NCBI RefSeq assembly: GCF_003315195.1
Contig: NZ_QNRV01000005.1
Coordinates: 58,321 to 122,320, forward strand
Origin: Sutterella wadsworthensis
GTDB taxonomy: Bacteria > Pseudomonadota > Gammaproteobacteria > Burkholderiales > Burkholderiaceae_F
Length of the DNA: 64,000 nt
Direction of reading: 5' to 3'
Shown: positions 17,089-26,117 of the stretch, piece after piece
How positions within the stretch are numbered: the first letter of the stretch is position 1
Layout of the letters: every line of letters begins with the position of its first letter
The notes under the pieces: model-generated
Databases searched by the model: none
The model's input: only the letters and a program-made list of their open reading frames with translations
What the model was told of the DNA's origin: nothing
Translations under genes and position numbers: made by a program

Positions 17089-18534
17089 ATGTCTTTCGTT
17101 TCCGCTAGCCTCACTACGGCACCGCTGCAGCAGCAGACGCTCACGCCTCAGCAGCAATATGCACTGAAGTTGCTGCATATGAATGCCGGAGAGCTCCTTG
17201 CTGAAGCTGAACGTGCCGCTGAGGATAATCCGCTTATCGAGTGCGAAGAACTCGAACGACCGTCCGCAGACACTCAGCCGACGGCTGGTGCCCTGCATGA
17301 GGAGACGGAAGCTGTTCGGCACGAAGGCGAAAGCATTGCTCCAGAAGATCACGGCCCACTTGAAAATACATACACCAGCTGGACAGGCTCGGGGGCGGGT
17401 GATCCTGACGAAACGCCCGTTATCGAACGGGTTGCAGCTCAACGCACGCTGCGGGAAGATCTGCTCGAAGAATTGGGGTCCCTTCCAGACAACCCTAAAA
17501 TTCACCCGCTCGTCGGCTGTCTCATTGAAGAGCTTGACGACTCCGGCTTTCTGACAACGCCGCTTGCAGAGGTTGCCAAAAGCTATATGTCCATCGCCGC
17601 CGCTCCGGCTGCAGACTGGCAGAAGGCGCTGGCCCTACTGCAGACTTTCGATCCGCCGGGGGTAGGCGCATCCAGTCCTACTGACGCACTTATCCTGCAG
17701 GTGGAACGCCGCATCACAGAGGGCACCGTCAAAACAGCTGTTGGGGAGCTGCTCGTCGTGCTCTTAAAAAATCACCTGCGGCAAATTGCCGGTAATGACC
17801 GCCGAGCCCTTCTGGCTGCAGCCAAAGGTGACGAAACGCTTTTGCAGGATGCACTTGCGCTTTTACAGACGCTCGATCCGCATCCAGCCTCCGGATATGC
17901 CCCCGAGGCTGTGCAATACGTCATTGCCGACATTCAGGTGCGACATCGAGGCAATCGCTGGGAAGCCATGCTCAATCCACAAGCACAGCCAGCAATTCGT
18001 TTATCTTCAATGGCTCAGGGACTCTCTGTCAACGAATCTTCACCTTTTGGACATTACCTCGCCGAAGCACGCCGACTGATCTCTGGTATTGAGGCTCGGC
18101 AATCGACACTCCTGCGTACTGCACAGTTTGCTGTTGACCGTCAGCAGGCTTTCTTCTCCGAAGGCCGCTCTGCATTGGTTCCGCTCGCCATCAGCGAAGC
18201 CGCCGGCGCTCTCGGCGTAGCCGATTCCACGGTATCCCGCGCTGTCTCAGGAAAGTTTTTTCAGTGCCCACTCGGTGTTTTTGAGCTCCGCAGTCTGTTC
18301 ATGCCCCCTTCAGTACGGGCCGTTGATGCTCTCGGCATCAGTCAAGCGGTATCTCCTGCAAAAATCCGTGCGCGTATTTGTACACTCATCGCAGGGGAAC
18401 CGCCTCAAAAACGCCTCTCCGACCAAGCTCTGACCGAACTGCTTAACGCTGAAGGTTTTGACATTACCCGCAGAACAGTGGCAAAGTACCGCGACCTTGA
18501 AGGCATTCCCACGGCTCGTCTGCGCGGTCGCTGA
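17089..18534 (+). CDS. rpoN: RNA polymerase sigma-54 factor
   Basis: The 481-residue protein has the Gln-rich region I (LQQQTLTPQQQYALKLL), an acidic linker near residues 55-115, the core-binding domain, and the C-terminal RpoN box RRTVAKYR, which contacts the -24 element. It is full length. A sigma-54 promoter of good quality occurs 7 kb upstream before gltI, so the factor has at least one visible target. Downstream are ptsN and rapZ; the hpf gene usually found next is absent. Confidence 0.96.
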   Translation: MSFVSASLTTAPLQQQTLTPQQQYALKLLHMNAGELLAEAERAAEDNPLIECEELERPSADTQPTAGALHEETEAVRHEGESIAPEDHGPLENTYTSWTGSGAGDPDETPVIERVAAQRTLREDLLEELGSLPDNPKIHPLVGCLIEELDDSGFLTTPLAEVAKSYMSIAAAPAADWQKALALLQTFDPPGVGASSPTDALILQVERRITEGTVKTAVGELLVVLLKNHLRQIAGNDRRALLAAAKGDETLLQDALALLQTLDPHPASGYAPEAVQYVIADIQVRHRGNRWEAMLNPQAQPAIRLSSMAQGLSVNESSPFGHYLAEARRLISGIEARQSTLLRTAQFAVDRQQAFFSEGRSALVPLAISEAAGALGVADSTVSRAVSGKFFQCPLGVFELRSLFMPPSVRAVDALGISQAVSPAKIRARICTLIAGEPPQKRLSDQALTELLNAEGFDITRRTVAKYRDLEGIPTARLRGR

Positions 18535-18568
18535 CCTCGCAGACCATTTGGCCGCGGTTGATCTTTTT

Positions 18569-19045
18569 ATGAATAAGCTCTCCACTTACATTACGCTTGA
18601 GGCCGTTCGGCTCGATCTGAATCTGAGCAGCTTGAAGCGTCTCTTTGAAGAAGCGGGTCTTGCGCTCGAAAGCGCTTATGGCATCCCGCATGACGAAGCC
18701 TTTACGGCGCTCAACGAACGCGAACGGCTCGGCAGTACAGCCCTTGGCTTCGGATGCGCTGTGCCGCACGCGCGTTTAACCGGCCTTGAAGAACCGGCAG
18801 TTGTGTTGCTGCGCACTCTCGAACCTCTTAAAGTACCGTCGCCAGATAAAACTGGCGCGCAGCTTTTCATCGTAATTCTCGCCCCTGAGGATGGCGCTGA
18901 CGACCATCTTGAACTCCTCCGCGAAACCGCCGAACTCTTTTCTGATGCCGAGGCCCGCGAAACACTCCTCAAGGCCTCAACCCCCGTTGAAGTCTGTGAA
19001 TTTCTCACCCACTGGGAGACCGCTCAGACTGCCGCCGCCCAGTGA
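18569..19045 (+). CDS. ptsN: PTS IIA-like nitrogen regulatory protein
   Basis: The product is 158 residues with the PTS EIIA type-2 fold. The phosphorylatable His lies in GCAVPHARL. It would receive phosphate from NPr in the nitrogen PTS and tune potassium, carbon and nitrogen responses. The ATG at 18569 (MNKLSTY) lies 34 bp after rpoN; the frame upstream overlaps rpoN. No gene for EI-Ntr or NPr is in the window. Confidence 0.9.
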   Translation: MNKLSTYITLEAVRLDLNLSSLKRLFEEAGLALESAYGIPHDEAFTALNERERLGSTALGFGCAVPHARLTGLEEPAVVLLRTLEPLKVPSPDKTGAQLFIVILAPEDGADDHLELLRETAELFSDAEARETLLKASTPVEVCEFLTHWETAQTAAAQ

Positions 19046-19072
19046 ATATTCTCTGCAGGAAGGATGTACATC

Positions 19073-19963
19073 ATGCAGCTCATCATCGTTACCGGTTTGT
19101 CAGGCGGCGGCAAGTCCATTGCGATCCGTCAGCTCGAGGATTCAGGCTTTTACTGCATCGATAACCTGCCTGCAGAGTTTCTGCTGCCGATTGCTGAGAA
19201 TCTTGAAAAAAACGGCACACGAGCTGCAGCAGTCGCTATTGATGCCCGCTCGCATGCAACCTTTGAGAATGCCTTTACGGCGCTCGAAGCGCTTAGTCAG
19301 CGCGGCATCGATGTCCGCATACTTTTTCTCACAGCTTCCAATGAAGAGCTTCTGCGGCGATTCTCTGAAACTCGCCGCAGACATCCTTTGAGCACATTAG
19401 CCGAACATCAGGGACGAGAACTCACCCTGAATGAAGCGATTGCTCGTGAGCGAGAAATTATGGCGCCGGTGACGGAGACCGCTCACGTTCTCGATACAAC
19501 GCGTCTGCTGCCCTCGCAGCTTCGTCGTTGGGTGCAGCAGTTTGTCAAACAGCCTGCTGCCAAACTCACGCTCACCTTTGAATCGTTCGGTTATAAGCGT
19601 GGCCTTCCTTACGCTTCTGACCTTGTCTTTGACGTGCGGTGCCTGCCCAACCCCTATTACTCCCCCGAGCTTCGCCCGCTTACGGGGCTTGATGCCCCTG
19701 TTGCTTCTTACCTTGCTCAAGAGCCCTTAGTGAGCGAAATGATCGACGACATCGCCGCGTTCATCGCTAAATGGCTTCCTCACTATCGCGGACAAAATCG
19801 CCACTACCTCACCATCTGCATTGGCTGTACCGGGGGACAGCACCGATCGGTATATGTTGCAGAAATGCTTGGACGCCGATTTGCCGATCAAGCCGGCACA
19901 ATTGTCCGTCATCGAGCGCTTTCAGCCAATTTGCTCCCGGAAAATAAGCTTCAGACACTATAA
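19073..19963 (+). CDS. rapZ: RNase adapter / nucleotide-binding protein RapZ
   Basis: The 296-residue product has Walker A (GLSGGGKSIA), the RapZ/YvcJ segment YCIDNLPAEFL, and the C-terminal GCTGGQHRSVY motif. In enterobacteria it directs RNase E to the sRNA GlmZ to control amino-sugar synthesis. In Betaproteobacteria the RNA target is less clear. I use the second ATG (19073), 9 bp after GGAAGG; an ATG at 19064 touches the ribosome-binding site. Its 3' end overlaps that of mutY on the other strand by 13 bp. Confidence 0.92.
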   Translation: MQLIIVTGLSGGGKSIAIRQLEDSGFYCIDNLPAEFLLPIAENLEKNGTRAAAVAIDARSHATFENAFTALEALSQRGIDVRILFLTASNEELLRRFSETRRRHPLSTLAEHQGRELTLNEAIAREREIMAPVTETAHVLDTTRLLPSQLRRWVQQFVKQPAAKLTLTFESFGYKRGLPYASDLVFDVRCLPNPYYSPELRPLTGLDAPVASYLAQEPLVSEMIDDIAAFIAKWLPHYRGQNRHYLTICIGCTGGQHRSVYVAEMLGRRFADQAGTIVRHRALSANLLPENKLQTL

Positions 19964-21054
19964 GCGTCTGCGCCTCTCCATTCGCGCAAAGCGATTTTTG
20001 CATACTCCAGTACCGGCGTCGGCAGCCCAGGCCACGCATCAGGCTTCTCGCCGAAGGGCGTGAAGCCTTCCGTATGCAATGCTTCACCATCGCCTGTACC
20101 TGCTTCGCATCGGCAGAGGACAGCCCGCAAATGCAGACGTTGGTGCGTAAGCTCGTGCACCCGAGGCATGCCGCATGGTTGCGCTGTTTGAAAAAGAAAT
20201 CGCAAATGCTCCGGTGCCTCAGCAATAACTGACGAGTTCCACGCTTTCTCGCTGCATTCCGCCACGATCGGTGCATAGAGCCCCTTCCAAATTCGTCCGC
20301 GCACAGGGGCAAACCAAAACCCTGCGGACGTCGCAACGAAAACCAGAACCAGCCAGCGTTCTTTTTTAGCAACTGTTGTTTTCGGCCGCGGATAGTCTTC
20401 GGGGCACCCCAACGCGAATGCTTTGCAAAAATTGCGCACGGGACAAGCCGCACAATTGGGAGATTTTCTGCGGCAAACCAGACTTCCCAGATCCATGAGT
20501 CCCTGCGTATAGGCTGCAATGCATTCCGATCCAGGGAGTTTGCGTCGTGCTGCTGCAGCGAGCGTTGTCTCAAAAGCCTTCTCGCCAACACGCCCCGGAA
20601 TTCCGTCAATACGTGCGAGCACACGCTTTACATTGCCGTCAATCATTGGCTCCTTCGCTTCGCCGGACGTAAAAGCAGCCACCGCTGCGGCTGTTGAGGG
20701 GCCAATACCTGGAAGCTTGATTAGTTCGTCGGCAGTCGTTGGGAATCTTCCCTGCATTTCCTTCACCACCATTTGCGCAGCACGGTGAAGATTTCGTCCG
20801 CGACTGTAGTAGCCCAACCCCGCCCACAGCTTCATTACCTGCGCTTCCGAAGCTGCCGCCAGCGCCTCCACTGAGGGAAATGCAGCAAGGAATCGTTCAA
20901 AATAAGGAATGACCGTCTCCACCTGCGTCTGCTGCAGCATTACTTCGGAAAGCCACCGTTCATAGGGAGTGTGATACTGCTGCCAAGGCAGGTCAGTGCG
21001 ACCCGCACGCCGCTGCCAACAAGCAAGCGTCTCAGCAAAGGTGAAAGCAGTCAT
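19951..21054 (-). CDS. mutY: Adenine DNA glycosylase MutY
   Basis: The 367-residue protein has the helix-hairpin-helix glycosylase core: SEVMLQQTQV with the catalytic Glu, LPGIGPSTAAAVAAF, IDGNVKRVL with the catalytic Asp, and a 4Fe-4S cluster CRRKSPNCAACPVRNFC. A NUDIX-like C-terminal domain reads the 8-oxoG strand. It removes A mispaired with 8-oxoG. The ATG at 21054 (MTAFTFAE) fits the family better than the frame start at 21087. It converges on rapZ. Confidence 0.94.
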   Translation of the reverse strand: MTAFTFAETLACWQRRAGRTDLPWQQYHTPYERWLSEVMLQQTQVETVIPYFERFLAAFPSVEALAAASEAQVMKLWAGLGYYSRGRNLHRAAQMVVKEMQGRFPTTADELIKLPGIGPSTAAAVAAFTSGEAKEPMIDGNVKRVLARIDGIPGRVGEKAFETTLAAAARRKLPGSECIAAYTQGLMDLGSLVCRRKSPNCAACPVRNFCKAFALGCPEDYPRPKTTVAKKERWLVLVFVATSAGFWFAPVRGRIWKGLYAPIVAECSEKAWNSSVIAEAPEHLRFLFQTAQPCGMPRVHELTHQRLHLRAVLCRCEAGTGDGEALHTEGFTPFGEKPDAWPGLPTPVLEYAKIALREWRGADAYSV

Positions 21055-21121
21055 AAGAGAATGATCAAGAAAAGCAAGAAGCGCCAAATTGTCTCACGAC
21101 ACAATCAACCATCCGTTGATA

Positions 21122-22576
21122 ATGAGACTCTATTCACTTTTCATCTCCGCCCCTCCGTCCATGATCATATCGAGCGCTTTCGGCTGGTTTGCCGGCATTC
21201 GCGGCATCAACAGTTTCTTCTGGCGGCTTTTTGCTGGTTTGCTCGCCGTTATTGTTCTTTCCTCATTTCTGGGCTTTGGCGTTCACACATACCTCAACCG
21301 TGACGAAGCGCGCTACGGAAAGGTCGACGTGTTTGTCGGAGGACGCAAGGCCGTACAGGCCGCACTGATTATCTATCAGCTCAAGGGACAGGATGCATTA
21401 GTGGAATGGCTGAAAAGTCCCGGAAACGTGCTGCCAACCGTTTATATCGTCGATGATCATGGCTCCGAAATCAGTGGTCGTACGGCGCCAGAGCTTGCAC
21501 TCCGCTCTATCGAAGAGAATTCCATCCCAGAGGTTGAAGACCACGTCCTTAAGAACTATCCGCTCAACGCCGTAGAAGACATCGAAATCAACGGGCGCCC
21601 TTACACAGCCTTCGCTGTTTTTGAGCATTCCAATCACGACCTGCCATTCTTCAACCCCTTTGGCACCGGAATTCCTATTTATGTTCTCTTTTTGGTTGCC
21701 CTGATTCTGACGGCTTTTGTTTCTGCAATTCTTGCCTATTACTACACCCGGCCGCTGCGGAAACTCGATGGCGCAATGCGGGCATTTGCGGAAGGCAAGC
21801 TCGATACACGCGTCGAAAACTCCATCGGACGCGCTGACGCCGAAGTTGCTGCTTTAGCAGGCATCTTCGACAAAATGGCCGGACAAATTAGCCGGCTTAT
21901 CAACCGCCAGAGACGGTTGTTTCACGATGTGAGTCATGAATTGAGAAGCCCGCTTGCCCGCATTGATGTGGCTTTAGACATTGCCCGCCGAGATGCCGAC
22001 AGAGTCGGTCCCTCGCTTGATCGAATTGAAAGAGAAGTAGACGAACTGGATCGACTCGTCGGCAGCTTGCTCGCCTACGCACGATATGAGCAAGGGGCCG
22101 GCATGCCGCTCACTCCCGGATCGATTTCAGCCGTCACAGCTGAGGTCGTTGAAAACACGGCATTTGAGGCACAGAAAAAGAACGTTTCAGTTGTGCTTGA
22201 AGATGAATTACCATCCAAATTCGTCCTGCCAATCAATGCCGATGCACTCAGAAGTGCAATGGAAAACATCCTGCGCAATGGTCTGCGTCAGACCCCCGCA
22301 GGTAGTCGTCTTTCCGTAACGCTTACGGCAACATCTCGCTTTGTGCGCATTTCGCTCTGCGATCAGGGTCCCGGTATGCCTCCTGAAGAAATCGAACACG
22401 CTTTCGACCCTTTTGTGCGCGGCAGTCATGAGCAAACCGGTACGGGTTTTGGGTTAGGACTCGCTATTGCCCAGCGTGCGGTGCAGGCTCATTTCGGCCG
22501 CATTGAAGCACGCAATCTCCCCACCGGCGGTTTTGAAGTCCGCATTGATTTGCCGCGAACGGAAGCTGTCCGCTAA
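21122..22576 (+). CDS. Sensor histidine kinase, CpxA-like, orphan
   Basis: The 484-residue protein has one N-terminal membrane segment, a periplasmic region of about 130 residues, a second membrane segment (VLFLVALILTAFVSAILAYY), HAMP, HisKA with the phospho-acceptor His in HDVSHELRSPLAR, and HATPase_c (DQGPGMP; GTGFGLGLAI). The catalytic boxes are all present, so it should be active. No response-regulator gene is adjacent: mutY lies upstream on the other strand and a TPR gene downstream. The kinase half resembles CpxA/EnvZ-type envelope-stress sensors. The start is uncertain; an ATG at 21161 would also keep the first membrane segment. Confidence 0.85.
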   Translation: MRLYSLFISAPPSMIISSAFGWFAGIRGINSFFWRLFAGLLAVIVLSSFLGFGVHTYLNRDEARYGKVDVFVGGRKAVQAALIIYQLKGQDALVEWLKSPGNVLPTVYIVDDHGSEISGRTAPELALRSIEENSIPEVEDHVLKNYPLNAVEDIEINGRPYTAFAVFEHSNHDLPFFNPFGTGIPIYVLFLVALILTAFVSAILAYYYTRPLRKLDGAMRAFAEGKLDTRVENSIGRADAEVAALAGIFDKMAGQISRLINRQRRLFHDVSHELRSPLARIDVALDIARRDADRVGPSLDRIEREVDELDRLVGSLLAYARYEQGAGMPLTPGSISAVTAEVVENTAFEAQKKNVSVVLEDELPSKFVLPINADALRSAMENILRNGLRQTPAGSRLSVTLTATSRFVRISLCDQGPGMPPEEIEHAFDPFVRGSHEQTGTGFGLGLAIAQRAVQAHFGRIEARNLPTGGFEVRIDLPRTEAVR

Positions 22577-22693
22577 ATACTGCAGACACGAACCGATACG
22601 GAAGAAGTACGGGCGAGCGGTTGTAGAATGAAAAGTTCTGCGCGACCCTTAAACGCATCTCCCTTTCACAGCCTCCAAGGACTACCCTGCAAC

Positions 22694-24460
22694 ATGTCAA
22701 GCGGTCTTTTCAAGTTTGCGGTCTCGACTGTTTTTGCGGTCGCCGCTAGCGCCTTTGCTCATCCGGGCATGCCGGCCGGACATCCGGAAGTGGCGCACCC
22801 GAACCGCACGCTTTTTGAGTTGATTACGGCCGACATTGCCGTACATCGCGGCGATACCGGCTTTGCCTACGAAGCTTGGATGGACGCTGCGAAAAACGAA
22901 AAATCGGCTGACCTTGCCAAGCTCGCCTGGGAAGCAGCTGTTGCAACACGCAATCCTGAAAAAGCCATTGCCGCAGCTAAGGTATGGCTCGACAGCGATC
23001 CCGCAGCTTTTGAAGCGCGGCTGACACTGCTTGCCGATGCTGTGGAACGTGGCGATGAAGCGGCAGTTCGCGCACAGATCGACGAACTTTCTCGTCGTTC
23101 GTCAGAAACTGAAAAAACACCTGCCGAAAAGGGCAGCTGGCTTGTAAGGCTCTATCCCGGATTAGCAGCTGTCAAGCCTGGTTCCGGCCTCAAAACAGCA
23201 GTACAAACGCTCGAACCGATCGTCGCTCAGTACCCCAAGCGTGCAGACGTACAAATCGGCTTTGCACAGCTCCTCGCCCGTACGGGTCAGGGCGATCTGG
23301 CTTGCCGTCGCGCCGCAGCAGCAAGCGCCGCCGTACCTAATGATCATGAGCGACTCGGCGAAGCCGCTGATGTTTGCTGGCAAGCGGGCAATATGGGCGA
23401 AGCCCGCTCAATGCTCGAAAAATATCTTAAGAAACATCCGAACGACAGCTATGTGCTCCTCATCTTTGGCCGCGTTGAAGAGCGTCTCGGCCGTCGAGCC
23501 TCAGCGCTTGATGCGCTTGTGCGCGCTATGAAGCAACCTGCGTCCGACGAGCGAATCGCGTTCAACGCCGGAGAACTTGCTGCCGATCTGGGAGACGCTC
23601 CCAAGACTGAAGCCTATTTCAAACGTTATGTAGAGATGCTTCGCGCACAAAGCGAAGACATCGACCTGACGCGTCTTGAAGTTTGGCTTCGACTCGGCAA
23701 CGCGGCGCTGATGCAGAAATCCCCTGAACGGGCTGCCGAATACTATGCCGAACTGCGTGGAGGCCCGTTTGCTGTCGATGCGCGCATTCGTGAAGCGCTC
23801 GCACTCACGGATGCCGGTCGGCCGGAAGATGCGTTAAAAGCTTTGCGTGAAGGCCGCGAAGAGCTCAAACTCGACGCGCCTGCACTAATGAGTGCGGAAT
23901 CCAAACTGCTGCTTGAGCTCAACCGCAAGCAGGAAGCCGTAGCTCTCATGCAGCAGGCAGCACAAACCTATCCAACAGAGCCTGAAGTACTCTACGATGC
24001 CGCGATGGTGGAAATGGATTCGGGGCTGCGCACTGAAGCCGAAAAACATCTCCGCGCACTGATGACAGTCAATCCTCAGCACGTTCAGGGCGCCAATGCG
24101 CTGGGATACTTGCTGACCGAAGACAATCGAGATCTTAAATTTGCCCGTGAGCTGCTTGAACGCGCCTACCGTGCTGAACCCCTTAATCCTTACATCCTCG
24201 ATTCAATGGGGTGGCTCAATTTCCGGGAAGGCCGCTATCGTGCAGCAGCCGAATTCACTACCGCATCCCTCAAGCGACTTTGGGATATTGAAGTAGCGGG
24301 GCATCTCGTAGAAATTTATGCTGCACAAGGCAAAAAAACAGAGGCCCTTCGAACGCTCCATGAACTGGCCCGTCAAGGCGGGGACGATGCAAAAGCGCTT
24401 GTCGATCAGCTTGCTGCCCGCTGGAAGCTCTCAGAATTACCGATAAAGACCGCGCAATGA
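22694..24460 (+). CDS. Secreted TPR-repeat protein
   Basis: A signal peptide (MSSGLFKFAVSTVFAVAASAFA) precedes about 560 residues of helical repeats with TPR-like periodicity (for example AEYYAELRGGPFAVDARIRE and AANALGY-like units in the last third). It resembles the TPR proteins that precede lolB in Burkholderiales and is probably periplasmic. The upstream frame from 22628 adds 22 residues without a signal-like start. The stop overlaps the lolB start by 4 bp (ATGA), implying linked production with LolB. Partner and precise role are unknown. Confidence 0.82.
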   Translation: MSSGLFKFAVSTVFAVAASAFAHPGMPAGHPEVAHPNRTLFELITADIAVHRGDTGFAYEAWMDAAKNEKSADLAKLAWEAAVATRNPEKAIAAAKVWLDSDPAAFEARLTLLADAVERGDEAAVRAQIDELSRRSSETEKTPAEKGSWLVRLYPGLAAVKPGSGLKTAVQTLEPIVAQYPKRADVQIGFAQLLARTGQGDLACRRAAAASAAVPNDHERLGEAADVCWQAGNMGEARSMLEKYLKKHPNDSYVLLIFGRVEERLGRRASALDALVRAMKQPASDERIAFNAGELAADLGDAPKTEAYFKRYVEMLRAQSEDIDLTRLEVWLRLGNAALMQKSPERAAEYYAELRGGPFAVDARIREALALTDAGRPEDALKALREGREELKLDAPALMSAESKLLLELNRKQEAVALMQQAAQTYPTEPEVLYDAAMVEMDSGLRTEAEKHLRALMTVNPQHVQGANALGYLLTEDNRDLKFARELLERAYRAEPLNPYILDSMGWLNFREGRYRAAAEFTTASLKRLWDIEVAGHLVEIYAAQGKKTEALRTLHELARQGGDDAKALVDQLAARWKLSELPIKTAQ

Positions 24461-24999
24461 CGTCTACTTCACGCCGTACATTCTGTCTTCAAAGTCTTGC
24501 AGCAGGATTGTCCGCCGTTACGCTTCTTTCGGGCTGCGCGGTTACTCCTCAAAACGCTCGTGTCTGGCGCGGCCGGTTTTCACTGCGCATCACTGCAGCA
24601 GACGGTCGTTTGGAAAATCAAACCGGACGCTTTGAACTTACGAAAACGCCTCAATTTCTGCGGCTTGATCTCCTTACGCCGCTCTCTGGCATTCTCGCTC
24701 GCATTGAAGAAACAAGCCGCGGCGCCTCCTTCACGCGCAGCCTTTCTGAACCCGCTGTCACACGTTCCGACATCAATGCACTGCTCACTGAACTACTCGG
24801 CTTCACACTCCCTGTAGTGCCGCTCGCCAATTTACTCGAACAGACTGCTGCAGCAGAGATGTCAGTCTACGGGCCTTGGCGCGCTCAAATTCTTTCGAGA
24901 TTCACCGACGGATCGCCTCAGCGACTGAGGATTGACGGACGTGCCGGTCAGACCTCTGCTGCACCGTTAGTGCAGCTCACGATTTTTGTAGAAGCATGA
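24457..24999 (+). CDS. lolB: Outer-membrane lipoprotein insertion protein LolB
   Basis: The 180-residue lipoprotein has a lipobox ending LLSGC after a short signal. WRGRFSLRI and FELTKTPQFLRLDLLTPL are typical of LolB's beta-barrel half. It accepts lipoproteins from LolA and inserts them into the outer membrane. It overlaps both the TPR gene and ispE by 4 bp. The N terminus SRRTFCLQSL has a twin Arg but is short, and Sec export is expected. Confidence 0.87.
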   Translation: MTSTSRRTFCLQSLAAGLSAVTLLSGCAVTPQNARVWRGRFSLRITAADGRLENQTGRFELTKTPQFLRLDLLTPLSGILARIEETSRGASFTRSLSEPAVTRSDINALLTELLGFTLPVVPLANLLEQTAAAEMSVYGPWRAQILSRFTDGSPQRLRIDGRAGQTSAAPLVQLTIFVEA

Positions 25000-25940
25000 C
25001 AACCACCGCCGCACGCAGCTACCTCAACTTGCCTGCCCCCGCAAAGCTCAATCTTTTCCTGCATGTCATTGGTCAACGCTCCGACGGCAAACATCTTTTG
25101 GAATCCATCTTCATTCTGATCAACCTTTTTGACACGATTGATTTGATTGAAAGATTTGACGGCCAGCTTGAACGCACGGGCGACATCATTGGCGCCCCTG
25201 AAAAAGACCTCTGCATACGTGCGGCCAAGGCACTTCTGACTGCTGCCGTAGACCATGGAAAACGCTGTTGCGGGCAACTCCCCGGCGCCACCATTCACGT
25301 TCAAAAGCGCATTCCTGCCGGCGCAGGGATGGGCGGCGGAAGTTCGGACGCCGCCACAACCCTTATCGGTCTCAATCGTCTCTGGAAACTGGGATTCGAC
25401 CGTAATGAGCTTGCCGCAATCGGTGAGCAGCTCGGCGCTGACATTCCTTTTTTCATCAGAGGCGCCAATGCCTTCGTTGAAGGCATTGGCGAACGGATCA
25501 CCCCTATTGAGGTCCCTCCAGGGCGTTACTTGGTCATCTGGCCGGGACGAAGTGTTTCCACAGCCGACATATTCAATGCTCCTGCCTTGACAAGAGATAG
25601 CGAATCTCAGACAATACACGTCTTTTCCGACCTCCTCCGGAACCATTGGCCAGCTCTTCCCGGCCGCAACGATCTTCAATCGATCGCTGCACAGTTTGAG
25701 CCGGCTGTTCTCGAGGCGCTCGACAAGCTTGCGGCTCTAGGGCCCGAGTTTGGTGAGCCTCGTATGACAGGTTCTGGTAGTGCTGTATTTGCTCCCATCC
25801 TTAACGGCGACGCTGATGCGTCTGCTCCGGAGCTATCCCGTCTGCCTTCGGGTTGGCGCGGATTCTGCATCAGCAGTCTTCCGGAACATCCGCTGAAGCC
25901 GTGGAGCGAAGACGCCGAAGAAGAAAATTTAGGGGTGTAG
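24996..25940 (+). CDS. ispE: 4-diphosphocytidyl-2-C-methyl-D-erythritol kinase
   Basis: This 314-residue GHMP kinase of the non-mevalonate isoprenoid pathway has PAPAKLNLFLHV at the start, the ATP loop PAGAGMGGGSSDAA, and a C-terminal MTGSGSAVFA. It starts inside the lolB stop (ATGA). Its last codons (GGG GTG TAG) lie inside the next tRNA gene: the stop at 25938-25940 falls within the D-arm side of tRNA-Gln. Coding therefore ends 10 bp into the tRNA sequence. Confidence 0.95.
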   Translation: MTTTAARSYLNLPAPAKLNLFLHVIGQRSDGKHLLESIFILINLFDTIDLIERFDGQLERTGDIIGAPEKDLCIRAAKALLTAAVDHGKRCCGQLPGATIHVQKRIPAGAGMGGGSSDAATTLIGLNRLWKLGFDRNELAAIGEQLGADIPFFIRGANAFVEGIGERITPIEVPPGRYLVIWPGRSVSTADIFNAPALTRDSESQTIHVFSDLLRNHWPALPGRNDLQSIAAQFEPAVLEALDKLAALGPEFGEPRMTGSGSAVFAPILNGDADASAPELSRLPSGWRGFCISSLPEHPLKPWSEDAEEENLGV

Positions 25941-26005
25941 CCAAGCGGTAAGGCACCGGATTTTGATTCCGGCTACCGAAGGTTCGATTCCTTCCACCCC
26001 TGCCA
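25931..26005 (+). tRNA. tRNA-Gln (anticodon TTG)
   Basis: The acceptor arms AGGGGTG (25931-25937) and CACCCCT (25995-26001) pair. The anticodon stem is CCGGA/TCCGG with loop TTTTGAT, so the anticodon is TTG, reading CAA. The T loop GGTTCGATTCC is canonical and CCA is encoded (26003-26005). The 5' ten bases overlap the end of ispE. Confidence 0.95.
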
Positions 26006-26117
26006 CCCCCCAAGTTGGCCGCAATAGCGGCCAGATGAAGCACCTGACGGCCCTGCCGTCGGTCTCAACCCCAACCGTTCAAAGAGCCTTGGAGCCCTTT
26101 GCAAGAGAGCAGAAATC

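Noticed and set aside
19809..20624. 271-codon frame in another phase over mutY
   Set aside because: mutY motifs are all in the other phase; this one has no motif and odd amino acid composition.
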